A stretch of 64,000 nt of DNA, taken from positions 368,443-432,442 of the forward strand of contig CM030940.1 of assembly GCA_018136815.1 (NCBI GenBank), written 5' to 3'. The notes beneath the pieces were generated by a model that was not told where the DNA came from, did not search any database, and saw only the letters and a list, made by a program, of their open reading frames with translations. This stretch comes from Isochrysis galbana (lineage: Eukaryota; Haptophyta; Isochrysidales; Isochrysidaceae). The position numbers and the translations under genes are program-made. This document shows, in pieces, positions 32,161 to 41,762 of the stretch. Each line of letters begins with the position of its first letter. Positions within the stretch are counted from its first letter, which is position 1.

Positions 32161-32850
32161 GGGTGTGGTCAGGCGGATGCGTGGGCCCAAGCGTTGGTGG
32201 CATAGCGAACGCAGGCATCGAGCTTGCGTTTGGGCAGCCACTTGGTGAGGAAATCGGCGGCCATGTGCTCGGTGCCGACGTGACGAAGGGCGACCTCGCC
32301 AGCGGCGACGCGCTGGAGGAGCACGTGGTAGCGGCGCATGAAGTGGCGCGCCCCGCGCCTTCACCCTCCCTCATTGGGACTTCCTCGTGGTGGCCCCGCA
32401 TCGCGTATTTGGAAACGAGGGGTACCAAATGAAGGCAAACGACCTGACCTCGCTGGGGAGCTACGACCGATGGACGAGAGAAGACAGAAGACGGTCATGG
32501 AACATTTGATGACGTCGAGAGAAAGTAAGAGAAGAGGCGGTATACCAATCGACGAGACCTTGAGGCTTAAAATAACCCACAAGTTAGAAGTAAAAGCAAG
32601 CCTGTCATCGTATGAAATACGACAAGGGAGCCGACGCGCATGTTGGCGAGGTTGTCGGTGCCGACGAGGGTCGGTCCGTCGAGGTCAACGCCGATAGCGC
32701 GCAGGATCTCGCGGGCGTACGAGACGCTTTCGGCGGCCTTGCATGAATGAGGCGATGCCCTCCGCCTCCATGGAGGAGTCGACGACGAGGGCCAGCTTTT
32801 TTGTCTGATGGAGGATCGCGCCGCCGGGAACGCTTTGCCCATCAAATCAT
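32160..32850 (-). pseudogene. Ty1/copia RNase H relic, split by repeat sequence
   Basis: On the minus strand 32850-32600 reads AESVSYAREILRAIG and LVGTDNLANMRV (RNase H core) and 32345-32180 reads HVLLQRVAAG, VGTEHMAADFLTKWLP (the standard copia C-terminal ADxxTK motif). The two parts are separated by about 200 bp containing a repeat shared with 20400-20490. Frameshifts are present. It is a different, older copia family from the 35.5 kb element. Confidence 0.75.
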
Positions 32851-33617
32851 GTGGTCCAAAGGGTGCAGCGCTAGTTGCGTACGTGCGCAAGACTATCTAC
32901 GACAGACGTGAGGCAATCTTCACTTCAAAGGGGGCTGTCACACAAAATAGCTCGGAAAGAGTGGGGAGTGTGTGCTTATTGTACCGCGGAAAAGGCGTCA
33001 ACATGGATGGCGTGCATTATGCCGCCGCCACAGACTGCGGGCTGCTGCATGTCAACGGCACAGTGCTCGCGGTGTTTGACTCGGTCCTCACCGCCAACGG
33101 CGTTACTGACGCACGCCTGCGAGAGTACGGCACATGGCAGCTGGATGTTCATAGGAAGCTGGGGCTCCCGGTCTCGACACAGCAGATTGATGAGTGGCAA
33201 AAGGACGTCGAAGGGCGGGCGCGGCGCAGCATGAAGCGTCGAACGGAAGCGTACAAGAAGAGACGAGCCGCCATGCGAAAGCAGCAGAAGCAACGCCGGA
33301 ACGCTGAACGCAAGGCAGCGTCACGAGAGCACACCTACAAGGAGGAGGAAAATGTGGCGGGGGGCAAGGGCAAGGGGGAGGCGGGGGCTTGTCTCTGTGG
33401 GAAAATGGCTGCGTGCTGCAACCGTGCGTGTCCCTGTCTTTGTGCAGCGGTGCCATGCACTCCTCGTTGCCACGGCGGGAAGCTGGCCCCAAGATGTGTG
33501 CGGTGTGTGCCGGGTAACACAGGGGGGCAAGCGGAGGTGGATGGTGATGAAGTGTGCTCAGGAAGTGATGTGAGTGAATCGTCTGTGTACAGTTGCATGC
33601 CTGCCGATCCAATTTGA
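32808..33617 (+). CDS. Cys-rich basic ORF, possibly a transposon-protein C-terminus
   Basis: A 269-codon frame. The first about 15 codons overlap the antisense copia relic, so the real N-terminus is probably lost. The middle is mixed globular (DGVHYAAATDCGLLHV; REYGTWQLDVHRKLG), then a strongly basic helix (about 140-175), then a cluster of about 14 Cys within 40 residues (about 205-243; CLCGKM, CPCLCAA, CTPRC, CVRC) resembling CXC/CRC-type metal-binding clusters. I do not recognise the family. CXC clusters occur in DNA-binding regulators and in some eukaryotic transposon proteins. The intact long frame and the sharp junction with the copia relic suggest a gene truncated at its 5' side. Confidence 0.5.
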   Translation: MEDRAAGNALPIKSCGPKGAALVAYVRKTIYDRREAIFTSKGAVTQNSSERVGSVCLLYRGKGVNMDGVHYAAATDCGLLHVNGTVLAVFDSVLTANGVTDARLREYGTWQLDVHRKLGLPVSTQQIDEWQKDVEGRARRSMKRRTEAYKKRRAAMRKQQKQRRNAERKAASREHTYKEEENVAGGKGKGEAGACLCGKMAACCNRACPCLCAAVPCTPRCHGGKLAPRCVRCVPGNTGGQAEVDGDEVCSGSDVSESSVYSCMPADPI

Positions 33618-34050
33618 ACATTTGCCGTTTTCTCCAGTTCGTAGTGAGCGCTTTTGCTATTTTGAGAACACTATATCAAATGTTTACAAAACAGGCTTTG
33701 GGAACGGCTGGGAGGCCAGGCGAAATGGGGGGCCCCCAGGCAAGCGGGAGCTCATTTTTTTTGCCCTCGCGCCCTTCATGAGACTTGCTGAGCAGCTCCA
33801 CCGTCTCAGAAACTCCACTTGACCACAAGGTGTGCCCCTTCTCCCACTGAAAGCGGGGCGGAGAGGAGCAGTACTCTCAGAAGTCGGCTAGACGGCTACC
33901 AAACGGGCCAATGTGCGCAAAATTTTCGAAATCTGAGACGGTGGAAATTTACTAGGAGTATCATTACTTCCCATGATGTGACTTGCAGCACACACATGCA
34001 CAAGTAGAGGCACCCATTCCTACTGCCCTATGCACACCTCTAACACCCCC
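33618..34050. other. intergenic, nothing recognised
   Basis: No protein-like frame and no repeat of other window regions was noticed. Confidence 0.45.
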
Positions 34051-34660
34051 TTATTGCTCGGAGAAGCCGATGACAGACTCGCCATGCAACTCCTCGATTT
34101 TACGCTCCACGCAGCGCGGCAGCTTAGACCTGTGGCCAAATTGGGTGTGAGAGAGTGTCCTGACGCAGCCCCGGCGTGTGCACCACCTGAAATTCTTGCC
34201 CACTTTGTCCTCGAACCCTGGGCCTGAGTATGGCCACTCCACCCAACACAGCCACTGCTATCCGTCCGCGTCCAGCCTCACTCCCTGGAGCCACTGCTCT
34301 GCGCACGCTGCCACTTGCCCAGCTGCCGCTGCCTCTGCCACGACAGCGGCTGCCTCGTCATCGTCGGGTGGGTCGCACACCGGGTACAGAAGCGCAGACG
34401 ATGTGGGCAGGTCGCCACGCTGCACTTGCACCATGTGCAGAGGCGGCGCGGCATGCTCGGGGGCCGCAGAACCCGCGCTGGGGAGCCCACCTAACTCCAC
34501 TGGAATGGTGCCCAGCGGGTCGTCGAGGGCAGGCATCCCATACGTCGCCACGGCCTCCCTTGGGAAGGGAGAGCTCCTCGCTGGAGAGCGCGCGCCCCGC
34601 CGCCCACCTGCCGATTTCCCACCTCTTCCTAAATCCTAAGGAACCACCTTAATACAATAA
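34051..34660 (-). pseudogene. unrecognised ORF with one in-frame TAG
   Basis: One minus-strand frame stays open from about 34656 to 34261, meets a single TAG (34258-34260), and continues open to 34051. The part after the TAG is the most protein-like (VEWPYSGPGFEDKVG, RWCTRRGCVRT, VERKIEELHGES), with Cys/His that could bind metal. Either a nonsense mutation, a sequence error, or an intron around the TAG explains it. No family is recognised. Confidence 0.35.
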
Positions 34661-35537
34661 AACATCTGAGCGTTAGTACCACTACTACTTCCACTAGCCC
34701 GGTACTATCACGACACCCCTCAGCGCACGTACGCCTTGACGTGCGTCGTCACTAGACACATACGCATATGCACCCCTTCGAATCTCCCCCCTCGCAAACC
34801 CCCGGCTCCCATTATAATTCATAATTCCCCACAATCTACAATGAGGGAAAACCCATTGACCATTGAGGCGGACCGACCTACGTCGGGCGACTCTCCGGGA
34901 AGAAGCACCGGGGGTTGGGGTTGGGGTGGGGTGGGGGGAGGGACATCTCATCAAAAAATAAGAAATGCCCTTACCAGCTCGCGCCGCGAGCGGTCCTCGA
35001 GTAATAAGCGATTGCGCCCCGAAGATGGTATTCCTACTAACTCTCATATTTAGAAAAAGATGTGTGAGCAATGAATGCCTCCTTCTACAAGATGCTCCTT
35101 CTCCTGTGTCCGGATGTGCGGGTGCATGGAGAGGGGTGGATGAGGGAGAGGCACAAAGGCACACACAACGCGCAACGCGAGGCGCGGTTCAGGACGACGA
35201 GGAGCGGGAGGTGCGGCGGAGTCCTCAACAGCGCCTCACAGCGCTCATTTCTTGGAACGCTCCCGATGCCCCCCTCTCCCCAGCGCGACTAGGTGAGAGG
35301 CGCTGTGGAGCCCTTCTCTCGACTTTCTTTGTTTGTGACGGCGCGTCTCTCTCGTCGAAAGCCGCGAATGACGAATCACGAAACGGCCGATCGCCGAGGA
35401 GATGGGCCTCGCTCTCGTTCAGATACTTACTCTCTCTCTCGGCTGTGCTCGGCGGTGGCGGGTCGTTACGAAGACGTTAGTCAAACAAGAGATACTACGG
35501 ACTAAGGTGGCTCAGCTCTCAGCTTTGAGCGGGATCC
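34661..35537. other. intergenic up to the copia insertion site
   Basis: A mixed region with a 171-codon frame (34965-35480) whose middle (about 35100-35290, ending at a CTAG|GTGAGA donor-like site) might be an exon, but nothing else supports it. The copia element begins at 35538. Confidence 0.4.
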
Positions 35538-35714
35538 TGTTTAATCTTAAGTGAGATTTGTTGTAACTGAGTCAGTTCTATTCCCAGTGTGGGAACGTTC
35601 CCCCCCCCCTCGTCGCCGTTGCTCTGTCGCGTAGTTGCGCTAACGCTTGTCAATGTCACTGATCTATACCCTACTACTGGGCATTCACAGTCCCACTTAT
35701 GTGGGAATCAAACA
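35538..35714 (+). repeat. 5' LTR of the copia element
   Basis: 177 bp, identical by eye to 41074-41250. Confidence 0.95.
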
Positions 35715-35901
35715 TGGTACCCCCGCCGAGAGGGGTTCATCACTCCTCTCACGCGCGAACATTGGCGCGCGCTCGCCGGGCCTCTTCTCTCAACACAAGG
35801 TTGACATTGAGGCCAAGATCGAATTCATTTTGGGTCAAAATTCATGGCCTACGCTGTCAAACCCGCTCAAGGGAGCGATCTTCGGGCCAGAAGCACTGGA
35901 A

Positions 35902-38900
35902 ATGGGCCCACAATCACCGCCAATGATGCCGCGCGACGGACAACTCCGATTCGCCGGAGCACTGACCCTCCAAAAATTTCAAAAACAATCTCTGGTTGAC
36001 GGTGAAGAGTTCACCCAACTTCTTCCAAGGTACATATTCACCTTCCGCACCTCGAATGGAAATGATGAAGTCGCAGCTCAATGGTACCACGGTGAGCGCG
36101 TGGACCGCACGGCCGAAGGCTGCTGGATCGAATCTCGACGTCGCACAGCTTCTCCTAACCTTTTGGTAAACATGCCAACCTTTGGGAAGGCTCTCATCGA
36201 TTCGTTTTGCACATTCCAACTCAATCTCAAGAGGGCTGTTGCCCACCTGCTGGACCTCCTTCCCGACGAGCTTCGATCTCGCGAGATTCATCAGACGCCC
36301 AAAAACGCGGCGGCGGCAGCAATCTCTACCGCCCAACCTCTTCCATCACAAACTCAAGACACATATGCTTTCATGATGGGAGAAGACAACCTCGAGGACT
36401 ATGACTCTCGCAAGTTTCGCTGTCGCCCATTCGACGGCACGCCTGGCCGCCCGTTCGACATCTTCTGCCGAGATTTCGGTAATGCGTTCTCGCGCGAATA
36501 CATCGGAGACGCCGACCTTACCACCTGCATGCTAGGCTTAGATGTCGGTGGATATGTTGAACAAAATCCAAATGTTGACCGATCCATCTTTGGTGGAATA
36601 CCCATGTTCAACTTCTATGCTGCTGATGGTACTTTTAGGAATGCAGCCGCCAGAACTCTACACTCTGATCACATCAAGAGGAAACGTATCCTGTTCTCAC
36701 ACCTTATGGAACACATCTCCAATTCGGACATTCGGGAAATGTTAACATCACAAGCTCCCCATGATGGTGCGCAAGCTTACAGGCTTCTGTATGAGCAATG
36801 CCATCAAGAAGTGGATGACCTAACTCTACTAGAACATGATGCAACATGGGATAATGTCTCTCTTCTCACTGTGGGTATCAATGAAAATTCAATCTCCAAT
36901 TTGATTGCCCATCTACACAGTTTGAACGCCAAACGCCCATCAAACCAGCAGAAATCAAAAGATCAACTCGTTATTAAGGTGCTCTCGTGCATAACTTCGG
37001 ACGTCTCAGAATCCTTGGCCCATACTTGCCAAGAAGAAATAGCTGCTGCCCCAGCCAAACGCAGATTCTGGACCAATAGTGCACGAGATATCCTCAAACT
37101 TAAAGCGGAACTCCAACCCTTATGGCGGATCAAATTCAACCAAGGCTCCATTACTGTTCCAAAAGATGGTGGTAAGCGAGCTACGCATGGTAGTGCCCGT
37201 CCTGATGCCTCATATGCCGAAGACTCTGCCCTGATGGCAAAATCTCGACCTAACAATCCAACACCTAGAGGTATCCTATCTTCATTTCAAGCTTTGAAAT
37301 CGGCTAGATGCTACAGGTGCCAAGGTTCTGGGCACCAGGCGAATGTTTGCCCCACACCCGCGGATCAATCTGTGACCATCAGCGATTGGATAGCGGCTCT
37401 ACAATCCCAAAACGCCTCACGCGCCAAACAAGGAAGAGGAAAAGGAAGGAAAATGGTCTCATTCAAAACTAACAAAGGGAGAGGAAGCTCGGCTTATATG
37501 GCCGACGGATCAGCTAATGAAACCAGTCGTCCGTCTCATAGTACCGCCGACGATCTGCCACTGGAAACAGCAAATTTCACCTCTGAAGAGTGGGATGACA
37601 TTATGGATGACACAGCCTTTCATGTAAAAGCTCCGAATCATCGACAAAATCTTCACGCGGGGATCGAACTCGCTACAATTTGCTTTTGTGCTCCGTTACT
37701 TTACCTTTGGGCTACGATCGCAACCATTTTCCTCAATGTCCTCCGATATGTGAGAAAGATACGCAAGGAAAATGATTCAGCCTTCATCACCTCCGCCAAA
37801 CAGCTTGACTTCATAGTGGATTGTGGCGCCACAAAGCACTGTATTGCAAATGAGCTTGAACTAGATCGTATCACAGATGACAACCCAGGCACATTCGTTG
37901 TTATAGGCGACGGCCGCCGTGTGCCGGTTTCCAAAATAGGTGATATGACAATCGTCGTAAACGCTCAAATCTCTAAACCAGGTAGCTCCCGCCGCATAGA
38001 AACCAAAGTCCCTGTGCGTCTGACCGGAGTAAGAGTTGTCCCTGGCCTCACGGCTAGGCTCTTCAGCTGCCGCGCGGGATTTGAAGCCGATAACATCTCA
38101 ACATTCCTCAACAATGACTGCTACCTGCGTCTACCAAACGGCGAGATTGCACCTATGGGAAAATCCGGACACCACTACGTGTTGAATTTCGACACAGCCC
38201 TGGCCCTCTCCGCACAACACGACGACGATGATGGCTCCACTGCAACCCTATGGCACGCTAGACTCGCCCATTTCAACGTGCACCGCATTCGCGCCGCGAT
38301 GATATCCAGAAATATATACTCAGCACACGCATCTCCGACCAAGATATCTTGTGCAGCCTGTTCTTCCAATCAGCGCCGGTCGCCGCACAGGAAGCAGAAA
38401 CCACAATCTCGAACGTATGCCTTCTTTGGTGAACGAGTTGTCTCAGATACGTGTGGGCCATTCCCTCCGTCTCCGGCCGGACTCCGATTTGCAATCATAT
38501 TTGTCGACATGTTCTCGCGTCTTGCCGCTGTCTACTTTCTCAAATCCAAATCCGCGCCGGATGTTCTCCTTGCGGCACAGACATATGTGGGAGATCACAC
38601 GTATCTCCTCACGAAAACCTCCGTCCCGGGAGTTGTCGAACAATGGCACACTGATAATGGCTCCGAGTTTACAGCCTCTGCCCTGGATGCCTTCTGTTCT
38701 GAACTAGGTATCCGCCGCTCATTCTCCATAGCCGAAACCCCCCAGACCAACGGTGTTGCAGAGCGCGCGTGGGGCACTCTCCTCCGCTGCATGAGAGTCA
38801 TGCTCGCTCACGCTGGGAACGATGTCTTCTTCACCACATTGTGGCCTTTTCTAATGTCACAAGCCGTCGCGATTTCCAACTCCCTTCCATCGTTCGCCTT

Positions 38901-39330
38901 CTCGCCGCCGCAAGTCCCGTGGGAGAGAGCTGATCCGAGCCGTCCACCGACCCCGCTTTCCCGCTTCCGTGTTATGTTATGTGATTGCCAGGTTCACGTT
39001 GAGAACCCGACACCGAAACTCGCCCCCCGCCGCTTCCCTGCTGTCCACCTCGGATGGGACTCCCGCCGTCGGGGCTTCTTCGTTTACATCCCCGCTCTGC
39101 GCCGCATTACCACCTCCGTTGATGTTTGTTTCGAGGAACAGTCTTTCACCTCTTTCGGTGGTGTCGCCCGTCGCTCGGCACTGCCAGCAGACCCCCCCTT
39201 GTCCGACGGGCTGCCGATGCCGCAGCCCTCCCCGTCCCCGTTCGCCGCCTCTCGCTGCATGAGCGTGCCCCGCCGCCGATCCAGCCGCCAAATCCCGTTG
39301 CCCCGCCTCCTCCTCCGAGTGTCTCGCTGA
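35902..39330 (+). CDS. copia Gag-protease-integrase polyprotein
   Basis: The open frame begins inside the LTR (first ATG 35647), but the ATG at 35902 is the first one downstream of the primer-binding region. Visible in order: Gag-like helical region; CCHC zinc knuckle CYRCQGSGHQANVCP at about 37311-37355; a hydrophobic segment at about 37680-37745; aspartic protease active site VDCGATKHCI at about 37817; integrase zinc motif (HARLAHFNVH, then CAAC); catalytic DTCGPF, HTDNGSEF and NGVAERAW. The frame ends at 39330, before RT. RT is in the -1 frame and overlaps from about 39126. A run of seven C (39192-39198), read as C-CCC-CCC in this frame, is where a -1 shift would join the two frames. Confidence 0.9.
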   Translation: MGPQSPPMMPRDGQLRFAGALTLQKFQKQSLVDGEEFTQLLPRYIFTFRTSNGNDEVAAQWYHGERVDRTAEGCWIESRRRTASPNLLVNMPTFGKALIDSFCTFQLNLKRAVAHLLDLLPDELRSREIHQTPKNAAAAAISTAQPLPSQTQDTYAFMMGEDNLEDYDSRKFRCRPFDGTPGRPFDIFCRDFGNAFSREYIGDADLTTCMLGLDVGGYVEQNPNVDRSIFGGIPMFNFYAADGTFRNAAARTLHSDHIKRKRILFSHLMEHISNSDIREMLTSQAPHDGAQAYRLLYEQCHQEVDDLTLLEHDATWDNVSLLTVGINENSISNLIAHLHSLNAKRPSNQQKSKDQLVIKVLSCITSDVSESLAHTCQEEIAAAPAKRRFWTNSARDILKLKAELQPLWRIKFNQGSITVPKDGGKRATHGSARPDASYAEDSALMAKSRPNNPTPRGILSSFQALKSARCYRCQGSGHQANVCPTPADQSVTISDWIAALQSQNASRAKQGRGKGRKMVSFKTNKGRGSSAYMADGSANETSRPSHSTADDLPLETANFTSEEWDDIMDDTAFHVKAPNHRQNLHAGIELATICFCAPLLYLWATIATIFLNVLRYVRKIRKENDSAFITSAKQLDFIVDCGATKHCIANELELDRITDDNPGTFVVIGDGRRVPVSKIGDMTIVVNAQISKPGSSRRIETKVPVRLTGVRVVPGLTARLFSCRAGFEADNISTFLNNDCYLRLPNGEIAPMGKSGHHYVLNFDTALALSAQHDDDDGSTATLWHARLAHFNVHRIRAAMISRNIYSAHASPTKISCAACSSNQRRSPHRKQKPQSRTYAFFGERVVSDTCGPFPPSPAGLRFAIIFVDMFSRLAAVYFLKSKSAPDVLLAAQTYVGDHTYLLTKTSVPGVVEQWHTDNGSEFTASALDAFCSELGIRRSFSIAETPQTNGVAERAWGTLLRCMRVMLAHAGNDVFFTTLWPFLMSQAVAISNSLPSFAFSPPQVPWERADPSRPPTPLSRFRVMLCDCQVHVENPTPKLAPRRFPAVHLGWDSRRRGFFVYIPALRRITTSVDVCFEEQSFTSFGGVARRSALPADPPLSDGLPMPQPSPSPFAASRCMSVPRRRSSRQIPLPRLLLRVSR

Positions 39331-41036
39331 ATGCGACCGCTCCGGTCGTGGGGGAGTCAGCCACACCCGGCACATCCATGCCCACCTCCATGCCCATGCA
39401 TGTGCATCCTCACATTGCTCAAGCCCTCATGGCAGCGACCCCAACCGGGCCTATTCCGGAGCCGCGAACATACCAAGAGGCTGTGGACGACCCAATCTAC
39501 GGGGAGAAGTGGCGTGAAGCCATGCAGGAAGACGTGCGTGGCAAGTATGAAAAAAACAAGGCATGGAAGCTGGTCAAACAAAATGAGATACCAAAAGGGA
39601 GAAACCCCATGAAGGGAAAATGGGTCTATAAGGTGAAATACAACGCCGATGGCTCCGTGGAACGATTCAAGGCGAGATGGGTGGCATGCGGCTACAGCCA
39701 AGTCCCTGGAGTTGATTTCACTGAAACGTTTTGTGGCACACTCAGGCATGAAAGCTCTAGAATATTCCTTGCATTAACCAATGAAGCTGACGATGACCTA
39801 TTCGAGATTGACACAGTTAAAGCTTTCTCTTCGGCCGACATGGACGGAAATCCCCTATATATTGTGCAACCCACCGGCTTTGAAGATCCAACTTACGCAG
39901 CATGCCTTCTCCTTGCACCACTTGAAGGCACAAAGCAAGCGGGATACCAATATATGCTCACCAACACCACTACTCTGACCAAGATAGGTTTTGAACAATC
40001 TACAGTGGAGCCTAACTTCTTCAAGAAAGTACACACAGATGGTACAATACTATTCTTGGCTCTTTATGTTGACAACATGCTGGTCAGATTTCCGAAAGGC
40101 CGGCGAAATTTAGTTAACGAATTCATCGATCAGTACTCGAAACGATTCAATGTTAGCATCATTGGAGAGCCCTCTCGATTCTTGGGTTTCGAAATCACAC
40201 GTGACCGATCGAATCGCATTATGTCCCTTCGACAAACGAAATACATTGAAGAGATCGCCACTACATTCCTCAGTGAACGTACAAGCAAATGTTTCTCGGT
40301 CCCCATTTGCTCTTCCAAAATTGATGAATTTCACAAGATGACGGGTGCCACTTCAGACATTGATAGATCGCGCATGCGATCCAAATCGTACCTCCAACTG
40401 ATGGGATCGTTGCTATGGGTGACAATCACCCGTCCAGACATCTCATTCTATGTTTCCTTCCTATGCCAATTTATGCAGGACCCATCACCGCAAAACTATG
40501 ATGCCGCGCTGGGCATAGTTAGCTATCTCCAACAAACCAAGAATCTTGGGCTAACGTATGTTGGGACTAAGGCCACGATCGAAGTCTACGCTGACTCATC
40601 ATGGGGCTCCCTGCCAAAGCCATTTGCCGGATACGTTATTAAGTATGGGGGAGCCTCGATTTCATACCAGTCTAAGAAACTCAAACTTGTCGCCCAGTCT
40701 TCTGCTGAAGCCGAAACCGCTGTGTATGCACTAAGTGCCAAAAATCTTCAATTCGTTCTGCATCTGTTTGAATTTCTCGATAATCAACAGCAGCTCCCTA
40801 TCCACATATTCACCGACAACGCAGCAACTCGCGACTCAATCAAAAATCCCGGTGTCACGGCTAGAACTCGTCATTATGCTCGCTGGTTGCTGTATGCTAG
40901 GGAACAATTTCTCCATCGGATCTCAGCGCCACACTGGATCTCTACATCAATGATGACCGCTGACATATTCACGAAGTGCTTGGACAAAACCACATTCCTG
41001 CGCCATCGTTCAAGCCTGCTCAATGACATATCTTGA
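39126..41036 (+). CDS. copia reverse transcriptase-RNase H, -1 frame
   Basis: 636 codons in the -1 frame. The overlap before about 39200 is probably not translated from its own ATG. RT begins at about 39480 (EKWREAMQED, NPMKGKWVYKVK, RFKARWVACG, IDTVKAF). The active-site box reads YVDN instead of the usual YVDD, so one of the two metal-binding Asp is Asn. RNase H shows VYADSSWGS, SSAEAETAVYAL and FTDNAATRDS, then ADIFTKCL. Apart from the YVDN change the frame is uninterrupted. Product: cDNA synthesis for the element, if active; the Asn change predicts loss of polymerase activity. Confidence 0.9.
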   Translation: MFRGTVFHLFRWCRPSLGTASRPPLVRRAADAAALPVPVRRLSLHERAPPPIQPPNPVAPPPPPSVSLNATAPVVGESATPGTSMPTSMPMHVHPHIAQALMAATPTGPIPEPRTYQEAVDDPIYGEKWREAMQEDVRGKYEKNKAWKLVKQNEIPKGRNPMKGKWVYKVKYNADGSVERFKARWVACGYSQVPGVDFTETFCGTLRHESSRIFLALTNEADDDLFEIDTVKAFSSADMDGNPLYIVQPTGFEDPTYAACLLLAPLEGTKQAGYQYMLTNTTTLTKIGFEQSTVEPNFFKKVHTDGTILFLALYVDNMLVRFPKGRRNLVNEFIDQYSKRFNVSIIGEPSRFLGFEITRDRSNRIMSLRQTKYIEEIATTFLSERTSKCFSVPICSSKIDEFHKMTGATSDIDRSRMRSKSYLQLMGSLLWVTITRPDISFYVSFLCQFMQDPSPQNYDAALGIVSYLQQTKNLGLTYVGTKATIEVYADSSWGSLPKPFAGYVIKYGGASISYQSKKLKLVAQSSAEAETAVYALSAKNLQFVLHLFEFLDNQQQLPIHIFTDNAATRDSIKNPGVTARTRHYARWLLYAREQFLHRISAPHWISTSMMTADIFTKCLDKTTFLRHRSSLLNDIS

Positions 41037-41073
41037 CCTATGTATCCATCGATGTGGCATCGCTGTGGGGGAG

Positions 41074-41250
41074 TGTTTAATCTTAAGTGAGATTTGTTGT
41101 AACTGAGTCAGTTCTATTCCCAGTGTGGGAACGTTCCCCCCCCCCTCGTCGCCGTTGCTCTGTCGCGTAGTTGCGCTAACGCTTGTCAATGTCACTGATC
41201 TATACCCTACTACTGGGCATTCACAGTCCCACTTATGTGGGAATCAAACA
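41074..41250 (+). repeat. 3' LTR of the copia element
   Basis: 177 bp, followed by the target duplication GATCC. Confidence 0.95.
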
Positions 41251-41762
41251 GATCCACTCTCTCTCTCTCTCAGATTCCTCTCAGCGTCACATCCACAGAG
41301 AGAGCTCCAATCCCACCGGAATTTCTGTGTGACGCCGCCACTCCTCTCCTCTCTCTCCTCTTTCTCCTCTCTCCTCTCTCTTGGGCCCTTTGTCGTCCGC
41401 CCCCCCAACACCGCCAAGGGACGCGAGGGAAGCGCCTGCGATCGACCACTCCTTTAGCCGCTGTTTGGATGGATTTCCCCCCCCACTTTGGTAAGAAAAT
41501 AGCTCTCCGCGCCCGGCGTTGTGATGAGCTAGGAGGAGAGTTGGAGAGGAGAGACGGCGTCGTGGCCAATGAGTTGCGAGGGGCAAACCAAACAAAGAAA
41601 GAAGGTTGGAGGAGCCTCGTCTTATGAGGAAGAGGATGAGAAAGAGGGGAGAGAGGTGTGGGCATGCACGCGGGCGAGACGGGAGAGAAGCGGGGAGAAG
41701 GAGAGAGAGACGACCCCCCGCCCTGCTGCCCGACCCCACGTCGCCCCTCAGCTGAAAACGGG
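41251..41762. promoter_or_regulatory. cyclin upstream region with CT/GA tracts
   Basis: CT-rich DNA at about 41255-41390 and GA-rich DNA at about 41600-41720 before the cyclin ATG. The fresh copia 3' LTR adjoins it, so the native promoter may be split or displaced. No core motif was recognised. Confidence 0.35.

Larger units (their letters stand above)
35538..41250 (+). mobile_element. Ty1/copia LTR retrotransposon, young insertion
   Basis: LTRs of 177 bp at 35538-35714 and 41074-41250 (TGTTTAATC...AATCAAACA) look identical, including a 10-C run. The 5-bp target duplication GATCC lies at 35533-35537 and 41251-41255. After the 5' LTR comes TGGTACCCCC (start of a primer-binding site) and before the 3' LTR comes GCTGTGGGGGAG (polypurine tract). 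The order is gag, protease, integrase, RT, RNase H, which defines copia. It inserted about 500 bp upstream of the cyclin start codon. Total length is 5713 bp. Confidence 0.96.

Noticed and set aside
34051-34660. Reassignment of TAG to a sense codon
   Set aside because: SF1 and the 694-aa gene terminate naturally at TAG, and other well-supported genes contain no internal TAG.
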